DNA of 64,000 bases, from assembly GCA_009599575.1 (NCBI GenBank), contig VWND01000011.1:496001-560000 (forward strand), written 5' to 3'. The notes under the pieces are model-generated. The model was given only the letters and a program-made list of their open reading frames with translations. It ran no database searches and was not told the DNA's origin. Below are positions 21,697 to 35,689 of the stretch, in pieces; positions within the stretch are counted from its first letter, which is position 1; every line of letters begins with the position of its first letter. Source of the stretch: Blumeriella jaapii. Lineage: Eukaryota > Ascomycota > Leotiomycetes > Helotiales > Drepanopezizaceae. A program made the position numbers and the translations under genes.

Positions 21697-24600
21697 CAAA
21701 ACGCAATAAACCGTCGGGTTTTTTGGCGAAAAGCATTAAAGCAGCGAAAAAAGCGGTGGAAGATTCGATAAAACTTTTATTAAGATTATTTTATAAATAA
21801 GTTTTAATAATTTCGAGCTTTGAAATCGATATTTTATATAAAAAAGTATATTTCAGCTTTTTTTCATTTATAATAAGCTCGATCTTATGATCGTAAAGCC
21901 GGTGAAAAGCTAGCTCGTTATTAGCGGCTTTAAAAAATACGTGTTCGAAATTTTTATATTCCGAAAAAAAAAATTCGAAAAAAAGTTTATTCGAAATTAG
22001 CTCTGCTAAGCTAATTAAAAGGGTCGAAATCGATATTTCGTTAGTTTTAAAACGTTCGAAAAAACTGTAAGATTAAATTTAAGAAAAAATATTATACGTA
22101 AAATCGTTTAGTATTCTGTCGATTTCGTATAAAAAGATTAAAAACATTTTAATTGCTTTTTTTCTGGAAATCAGCTTAAAAGCATATGCAATAATTTGGC
22201 AGATGGAAATTGGATAAGCAATAAATTAAAAAATTCGTTTTCGAACTGGTCGTTTGAAAAGTTCAGAAGATGGCTTATTTAAATTATCGATTATATTAAG
22301 CTGAAAAGCTATCGCGGCGAAAGCTTTTCTTCGGTTTTTAATATAATTGTTTTTCGTAAAACAAAAAAGCTGTTTTAACGAAAAAAAAAAAAAAAAAAAA
22401 ATAATAAATAAAAAATCGGCAGCCTGGAAAAGTGATGTGATTTTTTGTATTATTCTATTAGCGTCGCTATCGAAATTGGCACCGCGAATGAAATTCGACT
22501 TTTTCGCGCTTCGCATAGCGTCGTAGATTTGCCATAATTAATTAAGGTTTTTGTTACGTTTTATAGCGTCGTTTTAATAACGAAATTAAATTTTTCGGAA
22601 ATGCAAATAAAAAACTTTAATATAATAAGCGTAAAAGATTATAAAAGAATAAAACTTCGGCTAATAAAGCTTGCGTTTATTACAATTTAATAAAATTTAA
22701 TATTCGGCCAACCAAGCTTTTTTTAAAATCATATTATAATTTCCGAAATTAATAATCAAAAAAAAAATAAACGATTATATTCGATTATTAATAATAAAAT
22801 TAAAAAGCGTAAAATATATAATTAAATAGCTACGAGTTTTATTATACTTTTTTACAAAAAAAAAAGCCGGGAAAAGTTAAATCAAAAGTTTAAAAAAAAA
22901 AAAAAAGACTTAATCAACGCCGAATCGATTAACGTATAACCGTTCGCTTTAAAATCGGCGAACGCTTTTATTTTATACGAAAAGCTATTTTTAATAAATA
23001 TAACGGGAATTATTTATAAATCGCTATGAAAAAGCTTTCGAACGTTAAAATAACGCATATCGCGCAATACGTCCAAAAAAGAAGTTTTATTTAAGCCTGA
23101 GCGTTTTTTCGATTAGCGAGAAAGCTTTCGACTTTTTCGTATGCGTTTTGGAAATCGTTTGAAAAAAAGTTTTCGTTTTTACTATTATTATTAAAAAGCA
23201 AATCTTCGGCCGGCTCGACCTCGTTTATATTTACTAATTTAAAAAGGCTTTTAAGTAAAAGCGAAAATCGGCCCGTAAAAAATCGTGCAAATTGGCCTTT
23301 TTTAAACTTTTTGATATAAAATAAAAAACGAACGTTATCGTTAGTCCGATCGAAAAGAAAAAAAAAACGCTAAAAAAAGCGTTTTAGCGTAGAAAAAAAA
23401 AACAGCAAAAGGCTGAAAAAAAGCTTGTAAAGCATTTAAACGATTTTCGTACGTACGATTTAATTCGTAATACGCTTTGGTTAAAAACTTATTATTTTAA
23501 TAAATAATAAATTTGGTTGAAAAGCGACTCGCGTATAAAATTCGTTTAATTAATTAATTTTGTTTTTTTTTAACAGACGGCGATAAGCCAATTTTTAAAA
23601 ATCGTTATACGCGTTTATTTTAAATGCAGCTTTTCTTGTAAACGCTTTAGTATTTTATCGCGGAAAGCGTTCCGAAGCTGTTTATTAATTTGTATTTAAG
23701 CGTTTGCTGCGAAAATAAAAAATCGCAAATAAAATCGCTAAAAGTCGTCGTGCGTATTTATTGCAAGCATTTTAAACTCGTTTTCGGCTTTTTAAACGTT
23801 TGAAAAATCGGCCAGAAAATCGGCGACCTTTTTTATTAATTTTTCGAAAAATATAAAATCGGAACGGTTTAAGATACGCGGGATAAAAAACTTTTTTGCT
23901 ACGCTTTCGGTTTAATCGAATATATAATTTTTGCGAAATCGATCGCTAGCGAAATAATCGTAATAAAATTCGAAATTATCGAAAATTCTAATTTTTTAAT
24001 AGCGTGCTTTGTAATTTTTACTATTATTTAATTTAAATTTAAAATTCGAAACGCGCTTTATACAAGCTAGTCGAAAATCAGCAAATAAATAGGAACTATA
24101 GCGTTTAAAAAACGCGTTAAAATTTTGGACGTTAAAAAAAGATTTAAAAAAAGTTTGCGAAAAGCGTAAAAGTTAATTTGCAGCGTTTATTAATTAAAAT
24201 AAAACGTTGCGAAAAAAGAGAAAAGCAGCAGATTCGCGATTAGCAAAAGCACGTTCGATAGATTTTATTAAACGTTTTAATTAAAAAGTCTGTCGCAATC
24301 GTATAATTTCCAGAAATTGTCGTTTACGTTTTTGCGCTTTTTTCAGTTGATTTTGCAAAAGTTTTAATTAAACGCTTTTAGCGCTAAGCTGCAAAAAAAA
24401 AATGGCAGGCGAAATAGTTAGCGCTTTGCTTTTTCTTTTGTTTTTTTTTCTCGGAAAAAAAAAAAATATTTTTAAAAAAAAAAGCTTTTAGAAAAAGCTG
24501 CTTTTTTGCTAAAAAAAAAAAAAAGTTTAAAATATAATAGCAGAAGCTGAAAAGCTTTGCTAAAAAAAAATCGTTAAACAAAAGCCATTCTTCGCAAAAT

Positions 24601-24977
24601 ACGAAAATAAACTTTTTTACGACCGGTCGATCATTTTGATATAATTTGTGAAAAATTCGAAGAAAAAAATAATTTACGCCGTCGCTAGCGTAAAAAAAAA
24701 ATTATTAATTATATAACGATCTAATTAATCGAAAGGCTAAAAAATCAATTAATTGATCGCCGTATTTATATAATATAAAAAACGAACCTTTGGTTCTGTA
24801 ATAAAAATATTTATTTAAAATCAACAACTGCAAAAAGCAGAAATTGTTAAGAAAAGAAAGCTTTATATATATGAATAGTTTCCACAGTTAATAGGAAGAC
24901 CTATCAAAAGACCAGGGAGCTTATAGCTACACGTAGTTGCTAGGGTGACACGAAGGGCAAAAAAGTGAGTCGTCACA
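21697..24977 (-). mobile_element. E3: 5' half of a family A element
   Basis: On the minus strand: 5' LTR (24712-24977), Gag (about 24270-23400), protease region (about 23040-22900), and the entry to reverse transcriptase down to 21697. The rest of pol and the 3' LTR are missing. The break at 21697 falls in the RT block just after the YIDYRAFN-type motif. It is the same family as E4 and E6. Confidence 0.8.
24712..24977 (-). repeat. LTR of E3 (family A)
   Basis: 266 bp from TATAACGATC (mutated TGTGACGATC) to GTCGTCACA. The terminal 8-bp inverted repeat TGTGACGA/TCGTCACA is intact at the right end only. It contains a TATATATA box-like stretch and the ACACGTAGTTGC palindrome arm. Confidence 0.85.
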
Positions 24978-26408
24978 ACGGTGATTTGATTTTATAAAAT
25001 CGATTTTAGTTTTAGAAAAAGGCTTTTATTTGACCGTTTTCGATATATTTAAAGTTAACAAAATATTTTAAAATCTAAAGCATTTTGAAAATATTAAAAT
25101 AAAAGCATTTTTTTATTATCAAAAAGTTTTTATAAATAATAATATTTTTCACGTGGACTTTGATATTTCGTATAATTCTATTAAATTTAATAATATTTTT
25201 ATTAATAATAATATAAATTATTCGTTTATCGATAATAATCTAAATTTCATAAATTTCGGCTGTTTTTTAATTTATATAATTAATTTCGGCTTTATTATCG
25301 AATAAAACAAAGGCGGTCGTATTTCTTTAAATATTATTTTTATCTTCAATGCTTTTATAACCGTATAAAAGCAGTTTCGTCGTTTCGATTTTTGGGTTTT
25401 TATAATAAAAGCCAAAAAATTAATTTTTTCCGAAGATTTTTTTCCGTCGGCTAAATTAATTGCGATATTATAAATTTCTTTTTGATTTTTTTCAGTTTAA
25501 AATCGTTTTTTTCTCGAATAATTTTAATTTTTTCGTTTTTGTTTCAATATGACAATTTGTTTATTAATAATTTTGTCGAATTTCTCTCTTGTATTAAATA
25601 AAATGTTAAATCTTAATTTAATTTTTTGTTTTATAATTTTTTTAATAGCTTTGTCGACGGCTTCGGAGCTAATATATTTATCGATTTATTTCTCGCTTCG
25701 TATTGATAATAGGCGTTTAAAAGCTGGTATTTTCTGAATAATTTAGAGCGAAGTATCGGTATTAATATTTTTTATATCGTCGTTAATTTTTTTTATCATA
25801 AGCGTTTTTTTAATAGTTTTTTCGGTTTTTTTTTCAATTTCAAAATCCTTTTTCTTTTCGATTCTGACGTTTTTTTTTCATATCAGTCGGTTTGGCGAAT
25901 GGAACAAAAACATTTTGCTTTTTTATAATTCGCTAATTTATTTATATGATTATAATATTTGCAAATGCGATAATTATATTAGCAATATATATATATTTCT
26001 TTTTTATTTATATATTTGAATTTTATTTATATTTAGGATAATTTTTCTTTTAATTAATACGCTTTCGGAAGTATTTTTTTTTATTAATAAAAATCATTTT
26101 CGTATTTTTTTTGTTTTTTAAACAATCGTTTTATTTCGAACTTTTTATTTTTAAGCGAATAGTATTTAATTAATTCTGATTTTCAGTTTTATTAAAAGAG
26201 TTTATTTCTGTTTTTACCGATCCGAGGCAGATCGTTTCGTACTTATTAAAATAATAAATTTTATTATTTATACAAAAATTAAATGCTTTGCATTTTAAGC
26301 GAATATAAGGTTTTTCGCAGTGTATTTTTTTGTTATTACAAAATTTATATTTAAAGCCACGATATCTGTTTTAATAATTATTTTTATTATTTTAATAACT
26401 GCGATTTT
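24978..26408 (-). mobile_element. family D element, minus strand, part 1
   Basis: Matches, inverted, the plus-strand family D sequence at about 61310-62830: protease region and the segment between Gag and protease. It continues at 40189 on the far side of E4; the 5-bp duplication ATTTT at 26404-26408 and 40189-40193 shows that E4 was inserted here. Open pieces at 25549-25737 and 26320-26541 are antisense to the element and not genes. Confidence 0.75.
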
Positions 26409-26674
26409 TGTGACGATTCACTCTGTTGCCACCTTTCTTGTCACCCCAGCAACTACGTGTAGTTGCAAGCTCCCTGGTCTTTTGATGGGTCTCCTATCAA
26501 CTGTGGAAACTATTTATATATATAAGGCTTTTTCTTTTTAGCAATCTCTGCTTTTTGCAATTGTTAATTTTAAATAAATATTTTTATTACAAAACCAAAG
26601 GTTCGTTTTATATTATATAAATACGGCGACCAGCTGACTGATTTTTCAGCCTTTCGACTGATTAAATCGTTATA
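26409..26674 (+). repeat. 5' LTR of E4 (family A)
   Basis: Starts TGTGACGATT. The left 120 bases are hardly mutated; the right end (TCGTTATA) is. It contains the palindrome GCAACTACGTGTAGTTGC at 26449-26466. Confidence 0.88.
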
Positions 26675-27516
26675 TTATTAATAACTTTTTTCTACGCTGG
26701 CGACGGCGTAAATTATTTTTCCTTTCGAATTTCTTACGGATTATATCAAAATGATCGACCGGTCGTAAAAAAGCTTATTTCCGTATTTCGCGAAAAATGG
26801 CTTTTGTTTAACGATCCCCCTTTTAACAAAGCTTTTTAGTTTTTATTATTACATTTTAATCTCCTTTTTAATCAGCGAAAAAGCAGCCTTTTCCAAAAGC
26901 TTTTGTTTCTGAAAAACAGTTTTCCTCTCGAAGAAAAAAAAACAAAAAAAAAAGCAGAGCGCCAACTATTTCGCCTGCCATTTTTTCTTTGCAGCCTAAC
27001 GCTGAAAGCGTTTAGTTGAAACTTTTGCAAAATCAACTAAAAAAAGCGTAAAAGCGTAAACGACAACTTCTGGAAATTATACGACTGCGACAGACCTTTT
27101 AATCAAAGCGTTTAGTAAAATTTATCGAACGTGCTTCTGCTAGTCGCGAATCTGTTGCTTCCTCTTTTCGCAACGTTTTATTTTAATTAATAAACGCTAC
27201 AAATTAACTTCTACGTTTTTCGCGAATTTTCTTTAGATTTCCCTATAACGGCCAAAATCTTAACGCGCTTTTTAAACGTTATAATTCCTATTTATTTGCT
27301 GATTTTCGATTAGCTCGCATAAAGCGCGTTCCGAACTTTAAGTTTAAATTAAATAATAGTAAAAATTACAAAACACGCTATTAAAAAACTAAAATTTTCG
27401 ACAATTTCGAATTTTATTACGATTATTTCGCTAGCGATCGATTTCGCAAAAATTATATACTCGATCAGACCGAAAGCGTAGCAAAAAAGTTTTTTACTCC
27501 ACGTATTTTAAATCGT

Positions 27517-30500
27517 TGTAAGAATTGAAAAGGCAGGGAAACACTAGTTCAGATAATAAAGCTCAGATAAGGTTGGGTTGATAGTCAAACTGATTTCTAT
27601 CTTCTACATTTTTAATAAAAAGCGTGTATAAGTACAAAAAAAAGGGTGGAGCCCTCGAAAAAAGTATTTCCCAGGAAACCAGGCGAATCTTATTTAATAT
27701 GCTTTTCCAGCTTTTATCCCGACCTTTTTTTATTTTTTTTAATATAATTCTAATAATTGGTTTTTTAGCAATTATTTTTATAAAATGTTTTATTTAAATA
27801 TTATTTTCAACTTTTATAATATTATCCGGCCTTTACGGCCTATCCGCAGAAAGTGCTATTCGAAGGTTAATAAGAAAAAAGGGTTTTGGCGGATTATTTA
27901 ATTTATATACGTGATATTAATTTTTAATATTACTTTTTTTTTTAGGCCTTTGATTTTTAAAAACGATTGATTTTTTTATACGTATGCTTTCGTATATGGC
28001 GTGCGTTACGCTTTTAAAATAACGTACGGTTTTTTCCGCTTTTAATCGTGAATTATAGCTGTTTTTTTCGCTTTCGGTCGTAAATTATGGCTGTTTTGCT
28101 ATTTTGTTTTTTTTGTTTTCGATAGCGCTTCGTATTTTCGTTGAAAAAGCTTTTTTTTTTAAAATAGCCGCTATTTTTCTGCTTAACTTTTTTTTTTTTT
28201 TTTTTATTTTTATTTTTTTTTCAGCTTTTTTTTATTTTAATTAATTACTTTTCGCCGCGTTCGCCGCGAATTTTTAAAATGCTTTTGATTTTTATTTGCT
28301 TTCGATGCGCCCGTTTAATTTTACGCGAAAGCATTATAGCGGCCTTTTTGCTTTTTTGCGTTTTCGAGCTTTTTAGCGTAAAATGCAACCGTTGCAAAGC
28401 TTCGCATATTTAATATTTTTTTATAAATCTTTTAAACTTTTATTCGAATTCGCTTTTAATTAATTATAAGTTTCTGCCGCACGCGCTATCGAAGCGCAAA
28501 TATTTTTCGCGAGCCTTAACGATTTTATAAATCGTTTCGATATTATTATAGCCGTTGCCGTTTTTTTTTTTTTTGCTGCCGAAGCCAAAGCTTTTGCTAA
28601 AACTTTTATCGATTTTATTATTTACGACGCTTATATAAATCGTTTTAAAAAAAGTAACGCTTCGGCTTTTATAATAATCGAAAATCGTGCGAATCGCGCC
28701 GCGGCTCGGACTGCCGCCGCTGCTGCTGCGCCCGTTTCTGCCGGTTTAACGGCTGCTGCTGTTTTAAAAGCTTTGGCTGCGCCGGCCTTTTTTTTTAACG
28801 ACGCCAATATAAAACGTATTTTCCGACGTTTCGAAAACGTCGCTTGGATTTATTTTAATTAATTAAATCAAATTTTGGATTTTTACGAAAATATCGTAAT
28901 TGTAATTCAAAATTCGATTACGATTATTATAAAAATTTTAATTAAAATAAATCGAATATTCTGCGAATTCGTTTAATATTAATTTTGTTTAGTTTGCCGC
29001 TGCTTTTAAATCTGAAAAAAATAGCGATAAAAAAAAAAAAAAATTAACGATAATAAAAATAAATTGGCTTAACGGCGGTTTTGGGATTTTCTAAATGTTT
29101 TTGTTTTTTTTTTTTTTTATTTTTACGGCGCGTATTCGTTATTGTTCCGTTGTTATTATTTATCGTATTTTTTTAAATATTTTTTTATAATTTTTTTTTT
29201 GCGTTCGTAAAATAGTTTTCTGACTTTCAGAAGTTTTCGCTTAATAAATAGCCTTTTTATCGCATCAAATAATATCGGCTTTTTTTTATATTTTTATAAG
29301 CTTGTATTAATTTAACTTTGTATTTTTCGGGTTTTTGAAATTTTATTATATTATTTTTCGGCTCGGTATCGTTTCGATTTTACTAAAGTTTTAATAAAAA
29401 AACGTAGAAAATATCGTAAATACGATATTAAAAAAAAAGCTCGAATTAATAAGCTTGGCCGTACTCGTATATAATTCGTTTAATTTTAAAAAACTTTAAA
29501 TATTTATTTAAAAACTTTCGAAAAAATCGCAGCTATCGAAGGTTTTTAATCGATAATAGCATTTTATCGCTTATTTGAAATTTAGTCTTTTTGTATTTAG
29601 CGTCGTAAAACCTTTTATAATTCGCGTTAGCTTTTTTTAGCTTTTTATTAAGTATTTCTTTTTCTTTTTGTAATATTTTAATTCGTTTTTCCGCTAACGG
29701 TATTTTTTTTTTTACGACGTCGCTTTCGACGTTGCTGCCAAATTCTGGGTAAAAGCCGTATAATATACGAAAAAAAATAAAACCCGTAAAAACGTATATC
29801 GAATTGTTATACGTAAATTCGGCTAAAGCAAGCTTCGTAGCCTAATCGTTTTGTCGATAATCGCAATACGTACGAAAATAAAATTTTAAAATTTAATTTT
29901 AACGTTTCGTTTGGCTATCGATTTAAAAATAAAAAGCGATGCTTAATCGACGTCGTATTTATAAATGGAATATTACTGAAAACTAAAATTTATTAATAAA
30001 AACTAATCCTTTGTTTGTAATAATTTTTTTAAAACAGCCAAAATCTTTATAAACGTATTATATAAATATCTTAGCCAAATTTAAAACTAAAATCGTTTTT
30101 TATATCGATATATATTTCGACAACTTCGTATATCGATTTATTATAACGAGTATCGAATCGTAAATACGATTTTGTTTTTTGCTAAAAAATAAACTCGTAA
30201 TAAAATTTATAATTATTTTTTTCCAAAGTTTCGTAAAAGTCGAAAAAGAAATTAATTCGCTATAAGATCGGTGCTTTCTAAGCTTGCTTTTTTAGCATTT
30301 TCCATACGTATTAACGTAACGCTTTACGTCGCTTCGTAAACCAGGCCAGAAATACTTTTTTTCGACCAGTTTTAACGTTCGCCGAAAGCTTTAATAACCG
30401 GCCGTCGGATCGTCGTAATTAATTTTTAATATTTCGCTTTTAATAACGCTTTTATTCGGAATATACGCACGTTTTTTATAACGTAATAATTTATTTTGAC

Positions 30501-33500
30501 TTATACGCCAGTATTTTTCGGATCCGGCTCGATTGTTTTGCGAAGCCGATTCGTATATCTTTTATAATATAAAAAAATCAGATTTTTGCAATTTAAAAAT
30601 AGTTTTGTAAATCGGTTTTATTAGCTTGTTATTAGCCGTTTCGGATTATAATAACACAGCGGCTATATTTCGTAATATATATTGTTTGCAATTAGTAATA
30701 TTAGCAAAAAATAATCCGGCGAAAAAGCTTTTTATTTAGCTTTTTTCCGCTTGCTTTTTATTTTTTGATTTCGTTAATAAAAACTCCGAATACTTATCGG
30801 CGCGAAATAGTTTATGCTCCGATTTTAAGCGTGTTTTTATTGCGAAAAATACTTTAAAATTTCTTAAATAAATTAGTTTTAGCTTACGATGCAGCGTAAG
30901 CAGCTGCTCGTTATTTTTTTTAAATCTTTTTTTAAATTTGGCCGGCGAGAAAAATTATTCGCCGAATTAAAAACTTTTGTTTTATATTCGATTACAAAAT
31001 CGTATTTAGCTAGCTCGTCGGCCTATTTCGCTTAGCGTTCGTTTAAACGTTTTTTCGTAAAAAAATATTTTAGATTATAATAATTTATACGCATAATAAT
31101 AACGTTAAAAGCGCTACGTAAATATTAATTTTATTATTTAAAAGCGTAAACTATAGTTATTAGCTTAGCGTCGTAAACTTCGTATTTTTGTTTTATAAAA
31201 AAAAGTTTTTTCGAATAATATACGATAGGATATTAACGTGCTTTCGTATTTTTTCCGAATAATTAAAATAATATTCCGCTTATAGCGAATTTCGAAGCGT
31301 TTGTTTCGATTTAAATTTTTAATCGAAAGTCAAAATAGCGTAAAATCGATATTCGGCAAAACTTTTTTTTTAAAAGTAAAAAAGCGATTTTCGCTTCGAA
31401 TGAAAAACGAAAAGGGTCCGATATTTTTTTTTATTGTATTTTTTTTAAAAAATTTGTAATAAATCGGCAAAATTTAGCGTAGTTTTTAATAAAACGTTTG
31501 TAGAAATTAATAAAACCCAAAAACATTTGAATATTTCGCTACGTAATAAAAAAGGGCTATTTCCGAATACTATTTATTTTTTTTGGGTCCATTTTAATTC
31601 CCGTAAAAATAACGACGAAACTTAAAAACTTAATCGTATTCGTATCGAAAGCATATTTTTTCAGATTTCCGTAAAGTTTGTTAATACGAAGTTTTTCGAA
31701 AACTTTTTTTATCGCGTTTGTATAATCGTCGGAGTTTTCGAAAAATATTAAAATATCGTCGAAGTAAATTATATACGTAATATTTATTAAACCGACTAAA
31801 GTTTAATTAATATACGCTTGGAAAATTGCTGATGCGTTCGAAAAGCCGAAAGGTAATACGCAGTATTCGAAATGTTCGTAACGAATGCGAAACGCAGTTT
31901 TTTATTTATTTTTTTTTTTTATTCGAAGGCGATGATACGTCTAAATAAAATTTAGCTTAGTGAATATTTTAGCTTTTTTTAAACGATTTAAAATTTCGCT
32001 GATAAAAAATAAAAAAATTCGATTTTTAATCGTAATTGCGTTTAAATTTTTATAATCGACGTATAATCGTAAACTTCCGTTTTTTTTCGGTATAAATATT
32101 ACCGATGCGCCGGCAGGGCTAGTAGATTTTTTTATTCAGCCTTTTTCTAAGCTCGAATCGAGATATTCGCGCAATTCGATAAGTTTAGATTTCGATAAAA
32201 AATAAACTGGTTTTTAAAAAGAGTTTTTTCCTTTCGCGAAGTTTATTCGATATTTTATAAAATAGTAAAAAGCTAAAATAATCGCGGCGGTATCGTCGAA
32301 TACGTCGGCGTAATCGTCGTATTTAAAAGGTAATTAATGCTGTTTTTTAATAGCTTTTTTTAAAACGATATAAAACGCTTGTTTTTTTTTGGATTTTTTT
32401 TTGAAACGTTTGATTATAACGAAATTAAATTGTAAGCGTTCGATTAAATATCGCTACGATTTAGTTCGAAAGCTTATAGCAGAATCGATATTTCGCAATT
32501 AAAAGAATTTTAAAATAAATAAAACTTTTAGAATATTTATATCGCAAATTACGAAATCGTTTTGTATTTTTTTAATTGTTTTATAATTATTAATAGCGCG
32601 AATAAATTGCGTATGCGTGCCGTAGATAATTTCTTTTTTTCTTTTAATCGTAAATAAATTAATACGTTTTTAAATTGGTTTTCATTTATATTTAATTAAT
32701 AATTTTTAGATTACGCAATTTTTTTCGCGCCGCAGTCGATAAAAGCTCGTTTCGTACGAATTTCGCTTTTGGCTTTTTTAATTTCGATTAAAATTATTAT
32801 TTTCTGCTTTTTTTTTTCGTTCGATTTTATTAATAGCAACGAAATTAAAATCGAACGGAAGCTTTTCCCGAATTTTTAGATTTGTTAGCTTCGGAATAAT
32901 TTAAGGCTATATATCTTTTTCTATTGTATTTATAATATTCGACTTTTAAACAATTAATTATACGGTGCCTTTTTTTTTAACAGCGATTATATTTCGAAAA
33001 GTAAAAAAAGTCGTTAAGAATTTTAAGATTCTAAAGGATTTTATTAAAGTTGTCGTTTTTTCGCTTTCGTTTTTCTTTTTATAACGTATTTTCAAATCGA
33101 AAACGGTATATATTTGTTTTAGCTTTTAAGCTTTGATCGTGAATATAAGTCTTTTTCTTTTTTTTTTTTTTTTTTTTTTTTGCGCTCGTTTTGTCGTTTA
33201 TTATTTTTCGTTTCGTTGCTAATAATTTTATTAGCATTTTCGATACGACGAGCGATTAATATTAATTTTTCGTACGAGCTTATAGCTGCAATATTGCTTC
33301 GTTTAATAATTTTTTTTCGAAAAATAAATCGGAGTTTTGCGAAAAGCATTTTTTTTTTAATCGTATCGTTTATTATTTACAACTGCTATTCGAAATTATT
33401 TAAATAAGCAACGAAATCGTTAATTAATTTATATTTTTTTTGCTTCGTTTATCGTATAAATTCGAAGCCGCGATTTTTCGATTTTCCGCATTTATTAAAA

Positions 33501-34885
33501 AGTTTAATATTTATTTTTTGAAATCGTTTTATATAATTCGAATATTCGTAAAACGTCATTCGTATCCGATTTATTTTTTTTTTATTTTATCGTTGAAAGC
33601 TAGAATACAAGCGTTAATTTTCTTTTGATTAATACAAAATATTACTTTTTTATTTTAGCGGAAACTTCGCTTTGTACGCCGAATAAAAAATTAAGCTTTT
33701 TTAGTATTTTTCTTTCGATATATTAGAAAGTTTTTTATTTTTAATGTTTTTCGGCTCGAATTCGCTGTGTTTTTTACAAAAGGTATAATATGCTTAAAAG
33801 AAATGCTAAATCGTTTCCAATAGGTATTATTATCGTAATGCTTCGAAAATATTTTATAATAATCGCCGGCTTAAATTATTTTTTATTTTTTTTTAATTAA
33901 AACGATATTAAAAAATATAAAAACCTTTTTTTCGATATTTTCGAAAGCGTCGAGTTTTTATTAAAATTGTTTAACTTTTTTTCGAAATTCGTTTCGGCGT
34001 TTTTTAGTTTTTTCGAATCTTTTGATTATTTCGTAAACTTTTTTTTTAGTTTTTTTCTGCTTTATTTTAGCTCGTATTTTTTTTATTTTTTTACGTTTAT
34101 CGTTTTTTTTTTATTCGGCGCGGATTCGTTTATTAGCTAAATAAATCAAAGTTTCGATGAAAAGTTTTTTCGAATCGCTTTAAGCGTGGTTTTTTTTAAT
34201 GATTTTTTCGATAGAAAAAGTTAAAGAATCGTCGCGCTTTGATAATAAAGTATTTTCGACTTTTAATAAAACTAATAACGTTAAAAAAAACGATAATACG
34301 AAGTTTTTTTAAACAGCCGAAAATGCTGGGTCTTTTTAAGTAGCTGGAAATGCCTGTTTTCTGCGAATGCGAAAAGCTATAATATCGATAATAACGATAT
34401 AAATATAATAGTATAATAAAAAGTTGTTTTAATAATATCGAATTGCCGTTTCGATAAATAAAAAGATTAAAATATAAAAATTAAAAAAACAGAAAAATAT
34501 TAGTTTAAATAATAAAGCTTAGATAAAGTTGAATTAATAATCAGACTGATTTTTACTTTTTACATTTCTAGTAAAAAGCGTATATAAATACAAAAAAAAG
34601 GATGGAGCTTTCGAAAAAAGTATTTTTCAGAAAACCAGGCGAATTTTATTTAATATGCTTTTTCAGCCCCTATCCCGACCTTTTCTTATTTTTTTTAATA
34701 TAATTCTAATAACTGGTTTTTTAGCAATTATTTTTATAAAATGTTTTACTTAAATGTTATTTTCAACCCTTATAATATTATCCGGCTCCCACGGCCTATC
34801 CGCAGAAAGTGCTATTCGAGGATTGGTAGGAGAAGAGGGTCTTGGCGGATCACCTGACTTATACACGTAATATTGGTTCCTGACA
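27517..34885 (-). mobile_element. E5: full-length family B chromovirus nested in E4
   Basis: 7,369 bp, on the minus strand, with LTRs 34473-34885 (5') and 27517-27929 (3'), each 413 bp. Exact 5-bp duplication ATCGT at 27512-27516 and 34886-34890. The Gag sequence of E4 resumes in frame order after it. Internal order on the minus strand equals E1: Gag (for example 33349-33119), protease, RT/RNase H (about 32160-31100), integrase (about 30400-29500), chromodomain (about 29360-29200), Ala/Lys-rich remnant (about 28800-28250). All inactive. Confidence 0.92.
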
Positions 34886-35520
34886 ATCGTTCCGATCTTA
34901 TATTTCCCGAAAAATTCATAAAAAAATCGCCGATTTTCTAGCCGACTTTTCAAACGTTTAAAAAGCCGAAAACGAATTTAAAATATTTATAATAAATACG
35001 CACGACGATTTTTAACGATTTTATCTGCGATTTTCTATTTTCGCAGCGAACGTTTAAATACGGATTAACAAACAGCTTCGAAACGCTTTCCGCGATAAAA
35101 TACTAAAGCGTCTACGAAAAAAGCTGTATTTGAAATAAGCGCGTATAACGATTTTTAAAAATTGGCTTACCGCCGTCCGTTAAAAAAAATAAAATTAATT
35201 AGCTAAACGAATTTTATACGCGAATCGCTTTTTCACCAAGTTTATTATCCATTAAAATAATAAGTTTTTAACCAAAACGTACTACGAATCAAATCGTACG
35301 TACGAAAATCGTCTAAATGTTTTATAAGCTTCTTTTCAGCCCTCTGCTGTTTTTCCTTCTTTTTTACGTCAAAACGCCCCTTTTAGCGTTTTTTTTTTTC
35401 GATCGGACCAACGACAACGCTCGTTTTTTATTTTATATTAAAAAGTTCAAAAAAACCAATTTGCACGACCTTTTACGAGCCGACCTTCGATTTTACCCAA
35501 AGGCCCTTTTAAGCTAATAA
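34886..35520 (+). pseudogene. E4 gag remnant (distal part)
   Basis: Continues the Gag interrupted at 27516. Translation in pieces gives a stretch resembling the Retrotrans_gag core (helical, with FxxW/F and Leu/Ala/Lys-rich motifs), followed by a hydrophilic linker towards the protease. Same content is found in E3 and E6 on the minus strand. Confidence 0.5.
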
Positions 35521-35689
35521 ATATAAACGAAATCGAGCCGGCCGAAAATTCGCTTTTTGATAATAGTAATAAAAACGAAAACTTTTTTTCAAACGATTTT
35601 CAAAACGCATACGAAAAAGTTAAAAGCTCTTCCGCCAGTCGGAAAAACGCTCAGGCTTAAGCAAAGCTTTTTTTTTAAACGTATTACGC

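Noticed and set aside
24384..24581. Phe-rich minus-strand open frame as a membrane protein
   Set aside because: It is family A gag leader sequence turned into T-rich codons; the hydrophobic character comes from AT bias.
25549..26541. hydrophobic plus-strand open frames as small membrane proteins
   Set aside because: They are antisense to the family D element and owe their Ile/Phe/Leu content to AT-rich sequence.
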